NCBI RefSeq assembly: GCF_013184545.1 | Contig: NZ_JAAOJA010000001.1 | Coordinates: 744,001-808,000, forward strand | From: Pseudomonas tumuqii | GTDB taxonomy: Bacteria > Pseudomonadota > Gammaproteobacteria > Pseudomonadales > Pseudomonadaceae | Length of the DNA: 64,000 nt | Direction of reading: 5' to 3' | In this document: positions 20,176-29,107 of the stretch, piece by piece | Position numbering within the stretch: the stretch's first letter is position 1 | How the letters are laid out: the number at the start of each line of letters is the position of its first letter | Notes under the pieces: model-generated | The model's input: only the letters and a program-made list of their open reading frames with translations | Told to the model about the DNA's origin: nothing | Databases searched by the model: none | Translations under genes and position numbers: made by a program

Positions 20176-21115
20176 CGAAGGCCCCCAGGCGTTTGACGAT
20201 GGACAGGTAGATGGCGATCAGCACGATCGGCACCAGGGTGAAGGCGGCGGCCATTGGCATATTGCCGACTGCGCCCTGCTGCACATAGACCATGCTGCCG
20301 ATGAAGAAGCCGGGCGGGCCGATCAGCTGCGGCACGATGAAATCGCCCAGGGTCAGGCTGAAGGTGAAGATCGAGCCGGCAGCGATGCCCGGAATCGACA
20401 GCGGCAGGATCACCTGGACGAAGGTCTGCCAGGGGCGCGCGCCAAGGTCGGCCGAGGCCTGCAGCAATGAGGGCGGCAGACGCTCCAGGGCGGCCTGGAT
20501 CGGCAGGATCATGAACGGCAGCCAGATGTAGACGAACACCAGGAAGCGCCCCAGGTGCGAGGTCGACAGGGTGCTGCCACCGACTCCGGGGATGCTCAGG
20601 ATGAAGTGCAGCACTGGCGCCAGGCCGAGCTGGTCGACGAACCACTGGGCCACCCCGCCCTTGGCCAGCAGCAGGGTCCAGGCGTAGGTCTTGACGATGT
20701 AGCTGGCCCACATCGGCAGCATCACCGCGATGTAGAAGAACGCCTTGGTCTTGCCCGTGGTGTGACGCGCCATGTAATAGGCGATGGGAAAGGCCAGCAG
20801 GGCGCTGGCCAGCGATACGGCGATGGCCATGCTCAGGGTGCGCAGGATGATGTCGTAGTTGGCCGGCAGGAACAGCGCCGCCAGGTTGTCCAGGGTCAGC
20901 TGCGGGGTCACCGTCATGCTGTAATCGTCGAAGGTATAGAAACCTTGCCAGAGCAGGGTCAGCAGCGAGCCGAAATAGATCACACCGAACCACAGCAGCG
21001 GGGGGATCAGCAGCAGCGCCAGGTACAGGTTCGGCTTGCGGTACAGCAGGTTGGACAGGCGGTGCAGCGGGCCATGGGCTGGCCGCGGTGCGCGGGCCTT
21101 CAGCGACGCCTCCAT
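20165..21115 (-). CDS. ydcU: ABC transporter permease, YdcU/PotB type
   Basis: Inner-membrane permease of 316 residues. The first helix is at about 45-70 ([21 protein letters not shown]), and the EAA loop reads [26 protein letters not shown]. The ATG at 21115 was chosen because it follows the ATPase stop by one base (TGAGATG); a longer frame starts at 21154 inside the ATPase gene. It forms a heteromeric permease with the YdcV-like protein. Confidence 0.9.
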   Translation of the reverse strand: MEASLKARAPRPAHGPLHRLSNLLYRKPNLYLALLLIPPLLWFGVIYFGSLLTLLWQGFYTFDDYSMTVTPQLTLDNLAALFLPANYDIILRTLSMAIAVSLASALLAFPIAYYMARHTTGKTKAFFYIAVMLPMWASYIVKTYAWTLLLAKGGVAQWFVDQLGLAPVLHFILSIPGVGGSTLSTSHLGRFLVFVYIWLPFMILPIQAALERLPPSLLQASADLGARPWQTFVQVILPLSIPGIAAGSIFTFSLTLGDFIVPQLIGPPGFFIGSMVYVQQGAVGNMPMAAAFTLVPIVLIAIYLSIVKRLGAFDAL

Positions 21116-21116
21116 C

Positions 21117-22160
21117 TCAGCGACCCTCGCCGGGGATCGCATCCTGCAACGCAATCATGGCCGCCCGCGCCCAGCGTGCGGTGACTGGCTGGCCGGGCTG
21201 GTAAAGCGGCGCGCCGGCCTGCCACTGATCGTTGGCCTGGCTGATGCTGAGGTTCTGGCCGTTTTCCAGCTGGATTTCATAGCGGGTGGCGGCGCCCTGG
21301 TACTGGATGTCGTGGAGCAGGCCGCAGACTTCCACTTCGCCGCTGGCGGCCGCCTGAGCGTCGGCGAAGCGGATGTGCTCGGGGCGGATCGAGAAGGGCA
21401 GGGCCTGGCCGGTGAGCCGTTTGGCCAGCTCGCCGCGCAGTACGTTGGAGGTGCCGACGAACTCGGCGACGAACGCGGTGGCCGGTTTCATATAGAGATT
21501 GCGCGGGCTGTCGACCTGCTCGATGCGGCCCTTGTTGAACACCGCCACCCGGTCGGACATCGACAGCGCCTCGGTCTGGTCGTGGGTGACGAAAATGAAG
21601 GTGATGCCGAGCTGACGTTGCAGCTTCTTCAGTTCGCCCTGCATCTGTTCACGCAGCTTGAGGTCGAGCGCGCCGAGTGGTTCATCCAGCAGCAGCACCC
21701 GCGGTCGGTTGACCAGGGCGCGGGCCAGGGCCACGCGCTGGCGCTGGCCGCCGGACAGTTGCGCCGGTTTGCGGGCGCCGTAGCCGTCCAGGGCGACCAG
21801 GGCCAGGGTCTCTTCGGCACGGGCATAGCGCTCGCTCTTGCCCACGCCCTTGACCTTGAGGCCATAGGCGACGTTGTCCAGCACGTTCATGTGGGGGAAC
21901 AGCGCGTAGTCCTGGAACACCGTGTTGACGTCGCGCTGATAGGGCGCCAGGCCGACGGCCTCCTGGCCATGAATGCGGATGCTGCCGGCGCTGGGCTGCT
22001 CGAAACCGGCGATCAGGCGCAGGCAGGTGGTTTTGCCCGAGCCCGAGGGGCCGAGCATGGAGAAGAACTCGCCATCCTGGATGTCGATGGACACCCGGTC
22101 GACGGCCTTGACCTCGCCGAACACGCGCGACACACCGGTAAATTGCACTGCAAGGGTCAT
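21117..22160 (-). CDS. ydcT: ABC transporter ATP-binding protein, YdcT/PotA type
   Basis: Cytoplasmic ATPase of 347 residues that powers the polyamine-type importer. Walker A is GPSGSGKTTCLRL (about residues 38-50), the ABC signature is LSGGQRQRVALARAL, Walker B is RVLLLDEPLGALD, and the switch histidine is in IFVTHDQTEALSMSDRVAV. The C-terminal TOBE-like domain (about 270-340) marks the PotA/MalK subgroup. It lies after a 276-base gap containing a REP element downstream of the binding-protein gene. Confidence 0.92.
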   Translation of the reverse strand: MTLAVQFTGVSRVFGEVKAVDRVSIDIQDGEFFSMLGPSGSGKTTCLRLIAGFEQPSAGSIRIHGQEAVGLAPYQRDVNTVFQDYALFPHMNVLDNVAYGLKVKGVGKSERYARAEETLALVALDGYGARKPAQLSGGQRQRVALARALVNRPRVLLLDEPLGALDLKLREQMQGELKKLQRQLGITFIFVTHDQTEALSMSDRVAVFNKGRIEQVDSPRNLYMKPATAFVAEFVGTSNVLRGELAKRLTGQALPFSIRPEHIRFADAQAAASGEVEVCGLLHDIQYQGAATRYEIQLENGQNLSISQANDQWQAGAPLYQPGQPVTARWARAAMIALQDAIPGEGR

Positions 22161-22310
22161 CTCAAAAACTCCAGGAGGAAAACCATTCCGCCCCCGTCCT
22201 GGGGGTTGCCGACACGAGGTAAGGGCGTCGACGGTGGATGTACAACAGTGAAAACTATGGGTTCGCGGCGTGAGTCGGATTGCGCCGCTCGACGCTCATC
22301 GCGAGGGGGC

Positions 22311-22383
22311 TGTAGGAGCCAGCTTGCTGGCGATGCTTTTGATTCGCCCGCAAGAGCGGATCGCCAGCAAGCTGGCTCCTACA
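22311..22383. repeat. REP element, intact copy (GTAGGAGCCAGC family)
   Basis: A 24-base arm at 22311-22334 (begins TGTAGGAGCCAGC) has a perfect reverse complement at 22360-22383, separated by 25 bases. It lies between the binding-protein and ATPase genes of the transporter operon, where it could form a stable hairpin in the mRNA and lower expression of the membrane components relative to the binding protein. Confidence 0.9.
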
Positions 22384-22436
22384 GGTGAGGGCGGGGGCCT
22401 GCTACCGCGAGCGTCCGCACCTCACCCGATCAGCGT

Positions 22437-23588
22437 TTAGCGCCCGCCCATGATGGCGATGTAGTCCTGGGTCCAGCGGCTGTAGGGCACGTACTTGCCG
22501 CCCTCGGCCTGCGGGGTTTTCCAGAAGGCGATCCGCTCGAAGTTGTCGAAGCCATTGGTCTTGCAACCCTCGGCGCCGAGCAGCTCATTGCCCTGGCAGG
22601 CCGCCGGCACCGCTGGCAGGGAGCCGAACCAGGCCGCCAGGTCGCCCTGCACCTTGGGCTCCAGCGACCAGTTCATCCACTTGTAGGCGCAGTTCGGGTG
22701 CTTGGCCTCGGCGTGCAGCATGGTGGTGTCGGCCCAGCCGGTGGCCCCCTCTACCGGCACCACCGAGGCGATCGGCTGTTTCTCCAGTTGCAGGGCGTTG
22801 ACCTGGTACGGCCAGGCTCCGGAGGCGACTACGCCCTCGTTCTTGAAGTCGTTCATCTGCACGGTGACGTCGTGCCAGTAGCGGTGGATCAGCGGCTGCT
22901 GGGCGCGCAGCACCTCGAGCACCGCGGCGTACTGGGTTTCGTTGAGCAGGTAGGGGTCGTCGATCCCCAGTTCCGGCTTGCTGGCCTTCAGATAGAGCGC
23001 TGCGTCGGCGATGTAGATCGGCCCGTCATAGGCCTGCACCCGGCCCTTGTTGCTCTTGCCGTCGGCCAGGGTCTGCTCCTCGAACACCACCTTCCAGCTG
23101 GTCGGCGGCTCTTTGAACACGCTGCTGTTGTACATCAGCACGTTCGGCCCCCACTGATAAGGGGTGCCGTAATGCTGGCCGGCAACGGTATGCCAGGGTG
23201 CCTGCTTGAGGCGCTCGTCGACGCTCTTCCAGTTGGGGATCAGGTCGATGTTGACCGGCTGCACGCGCTTGCCGGCGATCAGGCGCAGCGAGGCATCGCC
23301 CGAGGCGGTGACCAGGTCGTAGCCGCCCTTGGCCATCAGGCTGACCATCTCGTCGGAGGTGGCGGCGGTCTTGACGTTGACCTTGCAACCGGTCTGCTGC
23401 TCGAAGCCGGTGACCCAGTCGTAGCCCTTGTCGGTCTCGCCGCGCTCGATATAGCCGGGCCAGGCGACGATATCCAGGCGCCCTTCGCCGTCACCGAGCG
23501 CTTTCAGCGTTTCGGCGGCCTGCAGGCTGGCGCTGGCCAGCAGTGCGCTGGCCAGCGCACTCAACAAAGCGGTTTTTTGCACGAACAT
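22437..23588 (-). CDS. ydcS: ABC transporter substrate-binding protein, YdcS/PotD type
   Basis: Periplasmic binding protein of 383 residues. The signal peptide is about 1-24 (MFVQKTALLSALASALLASASLQA). The mature start LDIVAWPGYIERG and the segments TSDEMVSLMAKGGYDLVTASGDAS and YQWGPNVLMYN match PotD/YdcS proteins that capture putrescine, spermidine or GABA-like compounds. Three or four Cys residues near the C-terminus (NCAYKW, AACQGN, GCKTN) could form disulfides. It is second in the operon, after the first aldehyde dehydrogenase. The exact ligand is uncertain. Confidence 0.88.
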   Translation of the reverse strand: MFVQKTALLSALASALLASASLQAAETLKALGDGEGRLDIVAWPGYIERGETDKGYDWVTGFEQQTGCKVNVKTAATSDEMVSLMAKGGYDLVTASGDASLRLIAGKRVQPVNIDLIPNWKSVDERLKQAPWHTVAGQHYGTPYQWGPNVLMYNSSVFKEPPTSWKVVFEEQTLADGKSNKGRVQAYDGPIYIADAALYLKASKPELGIDDPYLLNETQYAAVLEVLRAQQPLIHRYWHDVTVQMNDFKNEGVVASGAWPYQVNALQLEKQPIASVVPVEGATGWADTTMLHAEAKHPNCAYKWMNWSLEPKVQGDLAAWFGSLPAVPAACQGNELLGAEGCKTNGFDNFERIAFWKTPQAEGGKYVPYSRWTQDYIAIMGGR

Positions 23589-23676
23589 TGGGGTTCCCTC
23601 TTGTCTATTGTCGGGCTCGGGGCAGTTGAACGTCGCGTTGCACAGCCTGTCAGGGCTAGTTGTCGGTATTGCTCAC

Positions 23677-25137
23677 TCAATCCAGCGGCTGGCGATCCAG
23701 TTGCTGGCCATGGCGGGCCATGATGTGGCGCACCACGCTGTAGTCCTGCAGCGAATCGCTGGACAGGTCCTTGCCGTAGCCGGAGCGCTTGAGGCCGCCA
23801 TGGGGCATCTCGCTGACCAGCATGAAGTGGCTGTTGATCCAGGTGCAGCCGTACTGCAGGCGAGCGGCAACCTGCATGGCCTTGTCCAGATTGCCGGTCC
23901 ACACCGACGAGGCCAGGCCGTATTCGGAGTCGTTGGCCCAGTCCACCGCCTGCGCCAGCTCGTCGAAGCGGGTGACGGTGACCACCGGGCCGAACACTTC
24001 GCGCTGGACGATTTCGTCGCCCTGCTTGCAGCCGGCGAGCAGGGTCGGCTGGTAATAGAAGCCGGGGCCGGAATGCACGGCGGCACCGGTCACCCGCTCG
24101 ATATGCGGTTGGCCAAGGGCACGCTCGACGAAACTGGCCACCCGATCGCGCTGGCGGGCGCTGATCAGCGGGCCGATCTCGTTGTCCGCGTCGGTCTTGC
24201 GGGCAAAGCGCAGGCTGCTCACGGCATCACCCAACTCCGCGACTAAACGGTCATGGATACCTGTTTGAGCATAGATGCGGCAGGCGGCCGTGCAATCCTG
24301 GCCGGCGTTGTAATAGCCATAGCTGCGCACGCCTTCGACCACCGCTTGCAGGTCGGCATCGTTGCAGACGATTACCGGCGCCTTGCCGCCGAGTTCCAGG
24401 TGGGTGCGCTTGAGGGTCTTGGCCGCGGCCTGGAGGATTTTCTGCCCGGTGACGATGTCGCCGGTCAGCGACACCATACGCACCCGCGGGTGGCTGACCA
24501 GGTGACTGCCGACGCTTTCGCCGCCGCCACAGACGATGTTCAGCACGCCGCGTGGCAACAGTTCGGCGAGCACCGGGGCGAGGGCCAGGATCGACAGCGG
24601 GGTGTGTTCGGAGGGTTTGAATACCAGGGTGTTGCCGGCGGCCAGGGCCGGGGCGATTTTCCACGCCGCCATCATCAGCGGGTAGTTCCAGGGCGCGATG
24701 GAGGCGACCACGCCGATCGGGTCGCGGCGCACCATGCTGGTATAGCCCGGCAGGTATTCGCCGGACAGCTGGCCGGTCTGGCAGCGCACCGCGCCGGCGA
24801 AGAAGCGGAATACGTCCACCGTGGCGCTGAGGTCGTCCTGTCGGGCCAGGTGCAGCGGCTTGCCGCAGTTCAGGGCTTCCAGGCCGGCGAGCTGGTCGGC
24901 GCGCCCCTCGATGGCGTCGGCGATGCCGAGCAGGATCAGCGAGCGCTGCTGCGGAGTGGTCCGCGACCAGCTGGGGAACGCTCGGTGCGCGGCCAGGATG
25001 GCGGCTTCGACCTGTTCGCTTGAGGCTTCGGCAATCTGCGTCAGGACCTCGCCGCTGGCCGGGTTGAGGATCGCCTCATCCGCGCCCGCGCCGGCCAGCA
25101 GTTGCCCGTCGATCAACAGTTCACTGCAAAAGGACAT
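23677..25137 (-). CDS. Aldehyde dehydrogenase, gamma-aminobutyraldehyde type (second copy)
   Basis: NAD(P)-dependent aldehyde dehydrogenase, 486 residues from the ATG at 25137; an ATG at 25158 would add seven. It has the same landmarks as its paralogue at 17875-19299: [40 protein letters not shown] and the catalytic Cys in [14 protein letters not shown]. It begins the operon that continues with the ABC transporter, and lies downstream of the LysR gene on the same strand. Two closely related enzymes in one operon suggest two amino-aldehyde substrates or a local duplication. Confidence 0.85.
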   Translation of the reverse strand: MSFCSELLIDGQLLAGAGADEAILNPASGEVLTQIAEASSEQVEAAILAAHRAFPSWSRTTPQQRSLILLGIADAIEGRADQLAGLEALNCGKPLHLARQDDLSATVDVFRFFAGAVRCQTGQLSGEYLPGYTSMVRRDPIGVVASIAPWNYPLMMAAWKIAPALAAGNTLVFKPSEHTPLSILALAPVLAELLPRGVLNIVCGGGESVGSHLVSHPRVRMVSLTGDIVTGQKILQAAAKTLKRTHLELGGKAPVIVCNDADLQAVVEGVRSYGYYNAGQDCTAACRIYAQTGIHDRLVAELGDAVSSLRFARKTDADNEIGPLISARQRDRVASFVERALGQPHIERVTGAAVHSGPGFYYQPTLLAGCKQGDEIVQREVFGPVVTVTRFDELAQAVDWANDSEYGLASSVWTGNLDKAMQVAARLQYGCTWINSHFMLVSEMPHGGLKRSGYGKDLSSDSLQDYSVVRHIMARHGQQLDRQPLD

Positions 25138-25298
25138 GGAGGTCGTTGTGCCAGCCATTCGGTGTGCTCTCAGTTCTTCTTGTTGGGCAGCGGGCTGCTA
25201 GAGGACTCAGGCCCGATGCGCTCTTCTCGTTGTGCGAAGAAGAGACTAGATCCCAAGCGTGAGGCTCACAAATTCTTAATACTGAACGCTGCGTTCTA

Positions 25299-26210
25299 TT
25301 AAATAGATGGCTTGCGGCCAGCGGGTTGCTCGCGGGCAACGCTGAGGAAGGGGTCGACCAGCGCCGGTCGTGCACTGCCGCGGCGCCAGGCCAGGCCGAC
25401 GTCGAGGGTCTGGGTCAGGTCGACCACGGCGCGGGCTTCGATGATGTCGCCCTCCAGGGACCAGGGGCGGTAGGTCATGTCTGGTTGAATGGACAGGCCC
25501 AGGCCGGCGGCGACCAGGCTGCGCACCGCCTCGGTGGAGCCGGTGCGCAGGGTGATGTGCGGCTGCAGGCCGGCGCCGGACCAGATGCGCTGGGCATTCA
25601 GGTCCATCTCGTCGACGTTCAGTTGGATCAGCGGTTCGCTGGCGATGTCCGCCAGGCTGATGCTGTCGTGCTCCAGCAGCGGGTGTTGCGGCGGCAGCCA
25701 GAGGCGCAGCGGCGAGTGGGTCAGCACCTCGGTCTGCAAGGCGTGGCGGTCTTCCAGGTTGGACAGGATCAGCACGCCGACGTCGATTTCGCCGCTGACC
25801 AGCAGGTGCTCGATATACGGGCGTTCGTCTTCCATCACGCGAATGTCGACGTTGGGGTAGGCGCGCTGGAAGCGGGTGATCAGGTCGGCCAGGTAGTAGC
25901 CGGCGACCAGGCTGGTGACGCCGATGGTCAGGCTGCCGGCAACCTGGTCGGTGCTCTGTTGCAGGCTGCGCTTGGCGTTGTCCACCGTGGCCAGGATCAG
26001 GTGCGCCTGACGCAGGAACTGGTGACCCTGGTGGGTCAGTGACATGCCCTTGGCGTGGCGGTTGAACAGGCTGACGCCGATCTCGTCCTCCAGTTGCTGG
26101 ATGGCCAGGGTCAGGGTCGATTGGGAGATGTGCACGGCCTGGGCAGCGGCGGAGATCGAGCCGGTCTCGGCGACGGCAATGAAATGGCGGATCTGGCGCA
26201 GGGTCATCAT
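25299..26210 (-). CDS. LysR-family transcriptional regulator
   Basis: DNA-binding regulator of 303 residues. The N-terminal winged helix is MTLRQIRHFIAVAETGSISAAAQAVHISQSTLTLAIQQLEDEIGVSLF (about 2-50), and the effector-binding domain follows (about 90-295, GSLTIGVTSLVAGYYLADLI at its start). It lies upstream of, and in the same direction as, the aldehyde dehydrogenase/ABC operon with 140-160 bases between, so it probably controls that operon. Codirectional rather than divergent placement is a little unusual for LysR genes. The inducer is not known. Confidence 0.88.
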   Translation of the reverse strand: MMTLRQIRHFIAVAETGSISAAAQAVHISQSTLTLAIQQLEDEIGVSLFNRHAKGMSLTHQGHQFLRQAHLILATVDNAKRSLQQSTDQVAGSLTIGVTSLVAGYYLADLITRFQRAYPNVDIRVMEDERPYIEHLLVSGEIDVGVLILSNLEDRHALQTEVLTHSPLRLWLPPQHPLLEHDSISLADIASEPLIQLNVDEMDLNAQRIWSGAGLQPHITLRTGSTEAVRSLVAAGLGLSIQPDMTYRPWSLEGDIIEARAVVDLTQTLDVGLAWRRGSARPALVDPFLSVAREQPAGRKPSI

Positions 26211-26438
26211 CGTGGGCTACCAACCGGGTGCTGGGCAGGCTTGCGGTACTGTTTGTCGAAAATACATCATTGCGTTCGTTTTTGTAGAACGCTAAATGTT
26301 TTCCTTTATGCACGCGCGGCGTGCGACTCGCAAGGTTGCGCGGCGGCAACATCTCGACGCAATCCGCCGGCGACTGCAGGGATTTTCCATTTGGTCTGGC
26401 GGTCTTATTTGCACCTTTGTTACCCAGGAGACTTGTCG

Positions 26439-27164
26439 ATGAATACTCGTGGATTGCTCGATCAGCTACTCAAGTCCGGTCAGGATCTGCTGCAAAACAA
26501 GGCTGGGCAAACCCCCGGCAAGGGTTCCGCCGCCGGTGGTTTGGGCGGTTTGTTGTCAGGTGGTGGCGGCGGTCTGGGCAGTCTGCTCTCCGGTGCGGGT
26601 GGCGGCGTTCTGGCTGGCGGTGCCATGGGTTTGCTGCTGGGCAACAAGAGTGCACGCAAGCTGGGCGGCAAGGCGCTGACCTATGGCGGCCTGGCTGCGC
26701 TCGGGGTGATCGCCTACAAGGCCTATGGCAACTGGCAGGCGCAGCAGGCGCAAGCGCCGCAAGGCGAACCGCAAACCCTCGATCGCTTGCCAGCGCCGCA
26801 GGTCGAGGTGCATAGCCAGGGCATTCTCAAGGCGCTGGTGGCCGCGGCCAAGGCTGATGGGCATGTCGATGCGCGTGAGCGCCAGCTGATCGAAGGCGAG
26901 CTGGTCAAGTTGACCAATGACGCCGAACTGCAGCGCTGGCTCGAGGCCGAGCTGAACAAGCCGCTGGATCCGGCCGACGTGGCGCGCGCGGCGACCAGTC
27001 CGGAGATGGCCGCCGAGATGTATATCGCCAGCGTACTGATGGTCGATGAGGAGCACTTCATGGAGCGCGCCTACCTGGAGGAGCTGGCCCGTCAGCTCAA
27101 GCTCGACCCGGCGCTGAAAAGCGAGCTGGAAGCCCAGGTGCGCGTGGAGCTGAACGCCGGCTGA
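26439..27164 (+). CDS. DUF533/TerB-like protein (YebE type)
   Basis: A 241-residue protein in three parts. The N-terminus is a short helix (MNTRGLLDQLLKSGQDLLQ). A glycine-rich stretch follows (about 30-65, repeats of GGLGGLLSGGGGG type), then a hydrophobic segment (about 78-95). The C-terminal helical TerB-like domain (about 120-240) contains LVAAAKADGHVDARERQLIE, the acidic Asp-rich motif of that fold. YebE and related proteins are inner-membrane associated; their role is unknown. The ATG at 26439 follows CCAGGAG; the frame is open upstream but this start fits the family. Confidence 0.85.
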   Translation: MNTRGLLDQLLKSGQDLLQNKAGQTPGKGSAAGGLGGLLSGGGGGLGSLLSGAGGGVLAGGAMGLLLGNKSARKLGGKALTYGGLAALGVIAYKAYGNWQAQQAQAPQGEPQTLDRLPAPQVEVHSQGILKALVAAAKADGHVDARERQLIEGELVKLTNDAELQRWLEAELNKPLDPADVARAATSPEMAAEMYIASVLMVDEEHFMERAYLEELARQLKLDPALKSELEAQVRVELNAG

Positions 27165-27175
27165 AATTCGACCCT

Positions 27176-27223
27176 GTAGCCCGGATGCAATCCGGGGCAG
27201 CTATCTTCGGATTGCATCCGGGC
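27176..27223. repeat. REP-like inverted repeat (GTAGCCCGGATGCAATCC family)
   Basis: GTAGCCCGGATGCAATCCGG (27176-27195) pairs with CGGATTGCATCCGGGC (27208-27223). It lies just after the DUF533 gene. Related units occur at 34922-34940, 40800-40818 and 45729-45782. Confidence 0.85.
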
Positions 27224-27329
27224 GCTGTCATTCACCGCGTCTATCTCAGACCAAAAGATCATGCCGCTCGGTTGCCGGGCGGCTAGGCTGTTGTCCATTC
27301 GAACAGCAATGGCGACAGCGAGGGCACCG

Positions 27330-28991
27330 ATGCAGCAACTCGAGGACAGCTACGACTACCTGATCGTCGGTGCCGGCCCGGCCGGCTGCCTGTTGGCCAA
27401 TCGCCTGTCTGCCGACCCGGCGGTACGGGTGTTGCTGCTGGAGGCCGGCGGGCGTGACAACTATCCGTGGATCCATATTCCGGTCGGCTATCTGTATTGC
27501 ATCGGCAACCCGCGCACCGACTGGTGCTACGAAACCGTGGCCGAGCCCGGGCTGAACGGGCGCGCGCTGAACTACCCGCGTGGTCGGGTGCTGGGTGGCA
27601 GCTCGTCGATCAACGGCATGATCTACATGCGCGGCCAGGCCCGCGACTACGATGGCTGGGCGGCGGCCGGCAATCCCGGCTGGGCCTGGGACGATGTCCT
27701 GCCGCTGTTCAAACGCACGGAGAACCATTTCGCCGGCAGCAGCGCGGTGCATGGTGCGGCGGGCGAGTGGCGGGTCGAACGCCAGCGCCTGTCCTGGCAG
27801 GTGCTGGAAGCCTTCCGTCAGGCGGCCGGGCAGAGCGGCATCGCCAGCATCGAGGATTTCAATGGCGGCGATAACGAAGGCTGCAGCTACTTCCAGGTCA
27901 ATCAGCGCCGCGGCGTGCGCTGGAACGCGTCGAAGGCCTTCCTCCGCGATATCCGCCAGCGCCCCAATCTGCGCGTCTTGACCGATGCCGAGGTGCAGCG
28001 GGTGGTGCTCGCCGAAGGCCGTGCCGAGGCGCTGAGTCTGCGCTGGCAGGGGCGCGAGCGGGTGATCCGGGCGCGCCGCGAGATCATCCTGTGTGCCGGC
28101 GCGATCGGCACGCCGGCGCTGCTGCAACGCTCGGGCATCGGTCCGCGGCCGTTATTGCAGCGCCTGGGCATCGGCGTGCAGCACGAGCTGGCCGGGGTGG
28201 GCGAGAACCTGCAGGATCACCTGCAACTGCGCCTGATCTACCAGGTCAGCGGTGTGCCGACCCTCAATCAGATCGCCGGCAGCCTGTGGGGCAAGCTGGG
28301 TATGGGCCTGGAGTATCTGCTCAAGCGCAGCGGCCCGCTGGCCATGGCGCCGAGCCAGTTGGGCGCGTTCGCCCGTTCCAGTGCCGAGCAGCCGTCGGCC
28401 AACCTGCAATACCACGTGCAGCCGCTGTCGCTGGAGCGTTTCGGCGAGCCGCTGCATGGCTTCCCGGCCTTCACCGCCTCGGTGTGCAACCTGCGCCCGC
28501 ACAGCCGCGGCAAGGTCGAAATCCGTTCGCTGGATGCCGCGCAGGCGCCATTGATCCAGCCCAATTACCTGAGTGACGCACGCGACCTGTGGGTGGCGGC
28601 CGATGCCATCCGCCTGACCCGACGCATCGTCGCCGCGCCGGCACTGGCGGCGTTCAAGCCCGAGGAATACAAGCCGGGGCCGAGTTACCAGAGCGAGGAG
28701 GATTTGCAGCGGGCGGCGGGGGAGATCGGCACGACGATTTTCCATCCGGTCGGCACCTGCAAGATGGGCCAGGGGCGCGATGCGGTGGTTGATGCGCAGC
28801 TGCGCGTGCACGGCGTGCCGGGGCTGCGCATCGCCGATGCCTCGGTAATGCCGAGCATCGTCTCGGGCAACACCTGTTCGCCGGTGTTGATGATCGCCGA
28901 GAAAGCTGCAGAGTTGATTCTCCGCCCTCCACCTCGGTCGGGCCAGGCGGTTGCCCTGGCGCCGTCGCTGGGCGAGGGCGTTGCCGGCTGA
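27330..28991 (+). CDS. GMC-family FAD oxidoreductase (choline dehydrogenase-like)
   Basis: FAD-dependent alcohol dehydrogenase or oxidase of 553 residues from the ATG at 27330; an ATG at 27309 would add seven. The Rossmann motif is DYLIVGAGPAGCLLANRLS (about 9-27), GMC signature 1 is GRVLGGSSSINGMIYMRG, signature 2 is AGAIGTPALLQRSGIGP, and the C-terminal active-site region is FHPVGTCKMG with GNTCSPVLMIAEKAAELI. The conserved catalytic His pair is His in HPVGT and Asn in GNT, as in many GMC enzymes. No partner genes (betaine aldehyde dehydrogenase, cytochrome c) are adjacent, so the alcohol substrate is open. Confidence 0.88.
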   Translation: MQQLEDSYDYLIVGAGPAGCLLANRLSADPAVRVLLLEAGGRDNYPWIHIPVGYLYCIGNPRTDWCYETVAEPGLNGRALNYPRGRVLGGSSSINGMIYMRGQARDYDGWAAAGNPGWAWDDVLPLFKRTENHFAGSSAVHGAAGEWRVERQRLSWQVLEAFRQAAGQSGIASIEDFNGGDNEGCSYFQVNQRRGVRWNASKAFLRDIRQRPNLRVLTDAEVQRVVLAEGRAEALSLRWQGRERVIRARREIILCAGAIGTPALLQRSGIGPRPLLQRLGIGVQHELAGVGENLQDHLQLRLIYQVSGVPTLNQIAGSLWGKLGMGLEYLLKRSGPLAMAPSQLGAFARSSAEQPSANLQYHVQPLSLERFGEPLHGFPAFTASVCNLRPHSRGKVEIRSLDAAQAPLIQPNYLSDARDLWVAADAIRLTRRIVAAPALAAFKPEEYKPGPSYQSEEDLQRAAGEIGTTIFHPVGTCKMGQGRDAVVDAQLRVHGVPGLRIADASVMPSIVSGNTCSPVLMIAEKAAELILRPPPRSGQAVALAPSLGEGVAG

Positions 28992-29107
28992 GCGCCCGCT
29001 GGTCTGCTGCCTAGCCAGTCATGGGCGCTTGCGGGCTGCCAGAGCCACTGCGACTACGGTATACTCGCCGGCTTTTCCGAAAGTTTCACCTGCGAGTGCC
29101 GCCAGCC

